Assembly: GCA_034766995.1 (NCBI GenBank)
Contig: CM068322.1
Span: 19,955,745 to 20,019,744 of the forward strand
Origin: Acanthacorydalis orientalis
Lineage: Eukaryota > Arthropoda > Insecta > Megaloptera > Corydalidae
Length of the DNA stretch: 64,000 nt
Reading direction: 5' to 3'
The translations under genes and the position numbers were made by a program. The notes under the pieces are model-generated. The model was not told where the DNA came from. It searched no databases and saw nothing but the letters and a program-made list of their open reading frames with translations. Below, piece after piece: positions 62,612 to 64,000 of the stretch. Every line of letters begins with the position of its first letter. Position 1 is the stretch's first letter.

Positions 62612-62640
62612 ATTGAAAAAGCCACCGAAAGAAAAATAAT
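62612..62640 (+). other. Weak candidate terminal exon (basic peptide)
   Basis: A good acceptor (TTATTTATTTCAG at about 62593-62605) is followed by a short frame reading, in phase 1, VPKLKKPPKEK and stop. Phase 1 matches the repeat exons of the gene upstream. It could be an alternative last exon, the end of another gene, or chance. Confidence 0.15.
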
Positions 62641-63638
62641 AGCAAAAGTGTTGAAAAGCGAAACCTTTTATCGAGAAAAAGAAAAAGAGCTATATTACGT
62701 GTTTCTAAGATTCGTTAACAGAAAAAACAACTTTTTTGAAAAATGAAATTTGACTACTGGCTATATTAAATAAAATATATACTTATTAAAATATATACTT
62801 AATTATTTTTTATTTGACCAATTCAGTAGTTGTTTGCCGAAGTTAAGAGTGTGTGAAAACGAAGTTAGATGTGCCTTGACAGTCATTTCACACCTGTCGG
62901 CTCAGGTCTTTCAGGCTATTGCGGCGCTGATATAAATTTGAGGCTCAGTGCACTATTTGAATGTTGAATAGGCAATCATAAAGTTTTCGGTACGCTAGGT
63001 AGACATTTTAGAATCTCAATTCTTCAACCAAAAAAAAAAATAAAGGTTAAATCTATAATTTTTGGTAAAAATCTTCAAAAATTTTAGACCCGGTTTATCA
63101 TCCCTTCGGAAACATCATGGTTAATGGGCATATGTCTCAGTGAGTAAAGTCGACAATGACAATGCTTAAAACGCGTGAAATCAGAAACGTGTATAAAATA
63201 TTTTATGATACGATATTAATTCAAAATGTTATTCATGATAAATTTATAATACTTTTAGCAATAAATAAATAACTAAAAATATAGAGGAATATCACAAGCT
63301 TGCCAATGTGTGTCTTTCTACTAATCATAAAATGGCGGAACACTAAGGCCAACATTTATACTCTTTAGTAAGGTAAATGTTTCTACTTAACTCAGACAAA
63401 CTCTTCATAATACAATTTATTACTAATATTTTATACAAATATTACTTATTTGTTTATAATGCTTTTTACTAATATGAAAAAAATCCTTTTTAAATTATTA
63501 ACAGTAAATAAAATGATTTCATTAAAAATGTATAGACACTTTGATTAATTGTATCCTTAAAGTATATCATTATTAAATTTTTAAATTACAGATACACGTC
63601 AATAGGTTTTTACACATATATATCTTGTATATATGTAT
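62641..63638. other. Gene-free DNA
   Basis: A mixed-composition patch at about 62820-63180 (CACACCTGTCGGCTCAGG, ATTGCGGCGCTGATATAAAT) stands out from AT-rich surroundings. No open frame or TATA-initiator spacing supports a promoter call. Confidence 0.5.
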
Positions 63639-63642
63639 GTAT

Positions 63643-63683
<41 letters not shown>
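63639..63683. repeat. (TA)n tract at the 3' end of a LINE
   Basis: About 45 bp of TA repeat directly adjoining the LINE remnant, where an RTE-type element would carry its short tandem 3' tail. Confidence 0.8.
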
Positions 63684-63687
<4 letters not shown>

Positions 63688-64000
63688 AGTATCAGCAGTC
63701 TCTCTCCATCCACTGCTAGGTAAAGGTCTCTTCCATGATTTTCAATTTCGTATGTCTGAATCCTTCTCTTTTCCACTGATTTCCGATAAAAATTTTAATT
63801 TACTTATCTCACTTGTCAATTAGTCTCTTTCTTGGTCTTTCTATGTTCCTTAATTCCCTATTAATACTTTTTGTTGTCCATCGGTTGTCTTCTGTTCTTG
63901 AAACACGCTTCGCCCATTTCCATTTCAGATTCTTTACTCTTCTTAATATATCTATGACTCCTGTCTGTTTTCGTATTCATTCTATTCTTTTTCTATCTCT
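63684..64000 (-). mobile_element. 3' end of an RTE-like non-LTR retrotransposon (partial, runs off the window)
   Basis: The minus strand reads GVIDILRRVKNLKWKWAKRV, SRTEDNRWTTKSINRELRN, IERPRKRLIDK, then HTKLKIMEETFT, a stop, QWMERDC. This fits the conserved C-terminal end of insect RTE/craniid-type reverse transcriptase proteins (LKWRWAGHVARM, DNRW, GRPKTRW, EEAFIQQW). In-frame stops at the W-DDI and EEAF positions show it is decayed. Only the C-terminus lies in the window. Confidence 0.65.

Noticed and set aside
1..64000. tRNA, rRNA, known conserved microRNA or CRISPR array
   Set aside because: I looked for tRNA T-loop/anticodon patterns and for several well-conserved insect microRNA sequences and saw none. 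There is no regularly spaced direct repeat of CRISPR type, and the DNA is eukaryotic.

Overview
The window is eukaryotic DNA, almost certainly from an insect. It is very AT-rich and carries roughly 60 (TA)n microsatellites, about one per kilobase. It also holds decayed Tc1/mariner, piggyBac and non-LTR elements, and one split gene whose second coding exon block is an arthropod Rebers-Riddiford (RR) chitin-binding domain. The order of insect cannot be settled from this sequence.

Layout. 1-48 kb is gene-poor. It contains a decayed IS630/Tc1-mariner transposase (about 2.27-3.26 kb, minus), an internally deleted mariner with both inverted repeats (17,006-17,551), a piggyBac C-terminal remnant (32,738-33,138, minus), several hairpin (MITE-like) sequences, a nearly full-length dead mariner (about 35,837-37,073, minus), a possible hAT-like insertion (44,626-45,049), and a few CpG-richer islands that stand out from the background (4,964-5,025; about 18,690-19,150; about 24,320-24,680; about 45,590-45,830).

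48,197-59,636 (+) holds the only gene I can support. Thirteen coding exons join in frame into about 2,845 codons plus a short missing first exon. The product reads: hydrophobic signal-peptide core, an RSKR basic cleavage site, an RR chitin-binding domain, then about 2,500 residues of Gly/Pro-rich sequence (a GGGFGPGG type, then a GYPGQ/PGxPG type, then a true Gly-X-Y collagen-like tract of 85 triplets), and a unique C-terminal domain with five cysteines and a basic end. All ten introns after the first repeat exon are phase 1 and split the first base of a codon, nearly always Gly. The repeat region therefore looks built from interchangeable symmetric modules. I read it as a very large structural cuticle or extracellular-matrix protein: the RR domain would anchor it to chitin and the Gly/Pro repeats would form the elastic or fibrous part.

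59.6-64 kb is the 3' flank: three clustered AATAAA signals near 60.1 kb, AT-rich DNA, a weak candidate terminal exon at about 62.6 kb, and the 3' end of an RTE-like LINE (minus strand) running off the window.

Limits. Exon boundaries come from splice-site reading and phase consistency only. The first exon and promoter of the gene are not identified with confidence.
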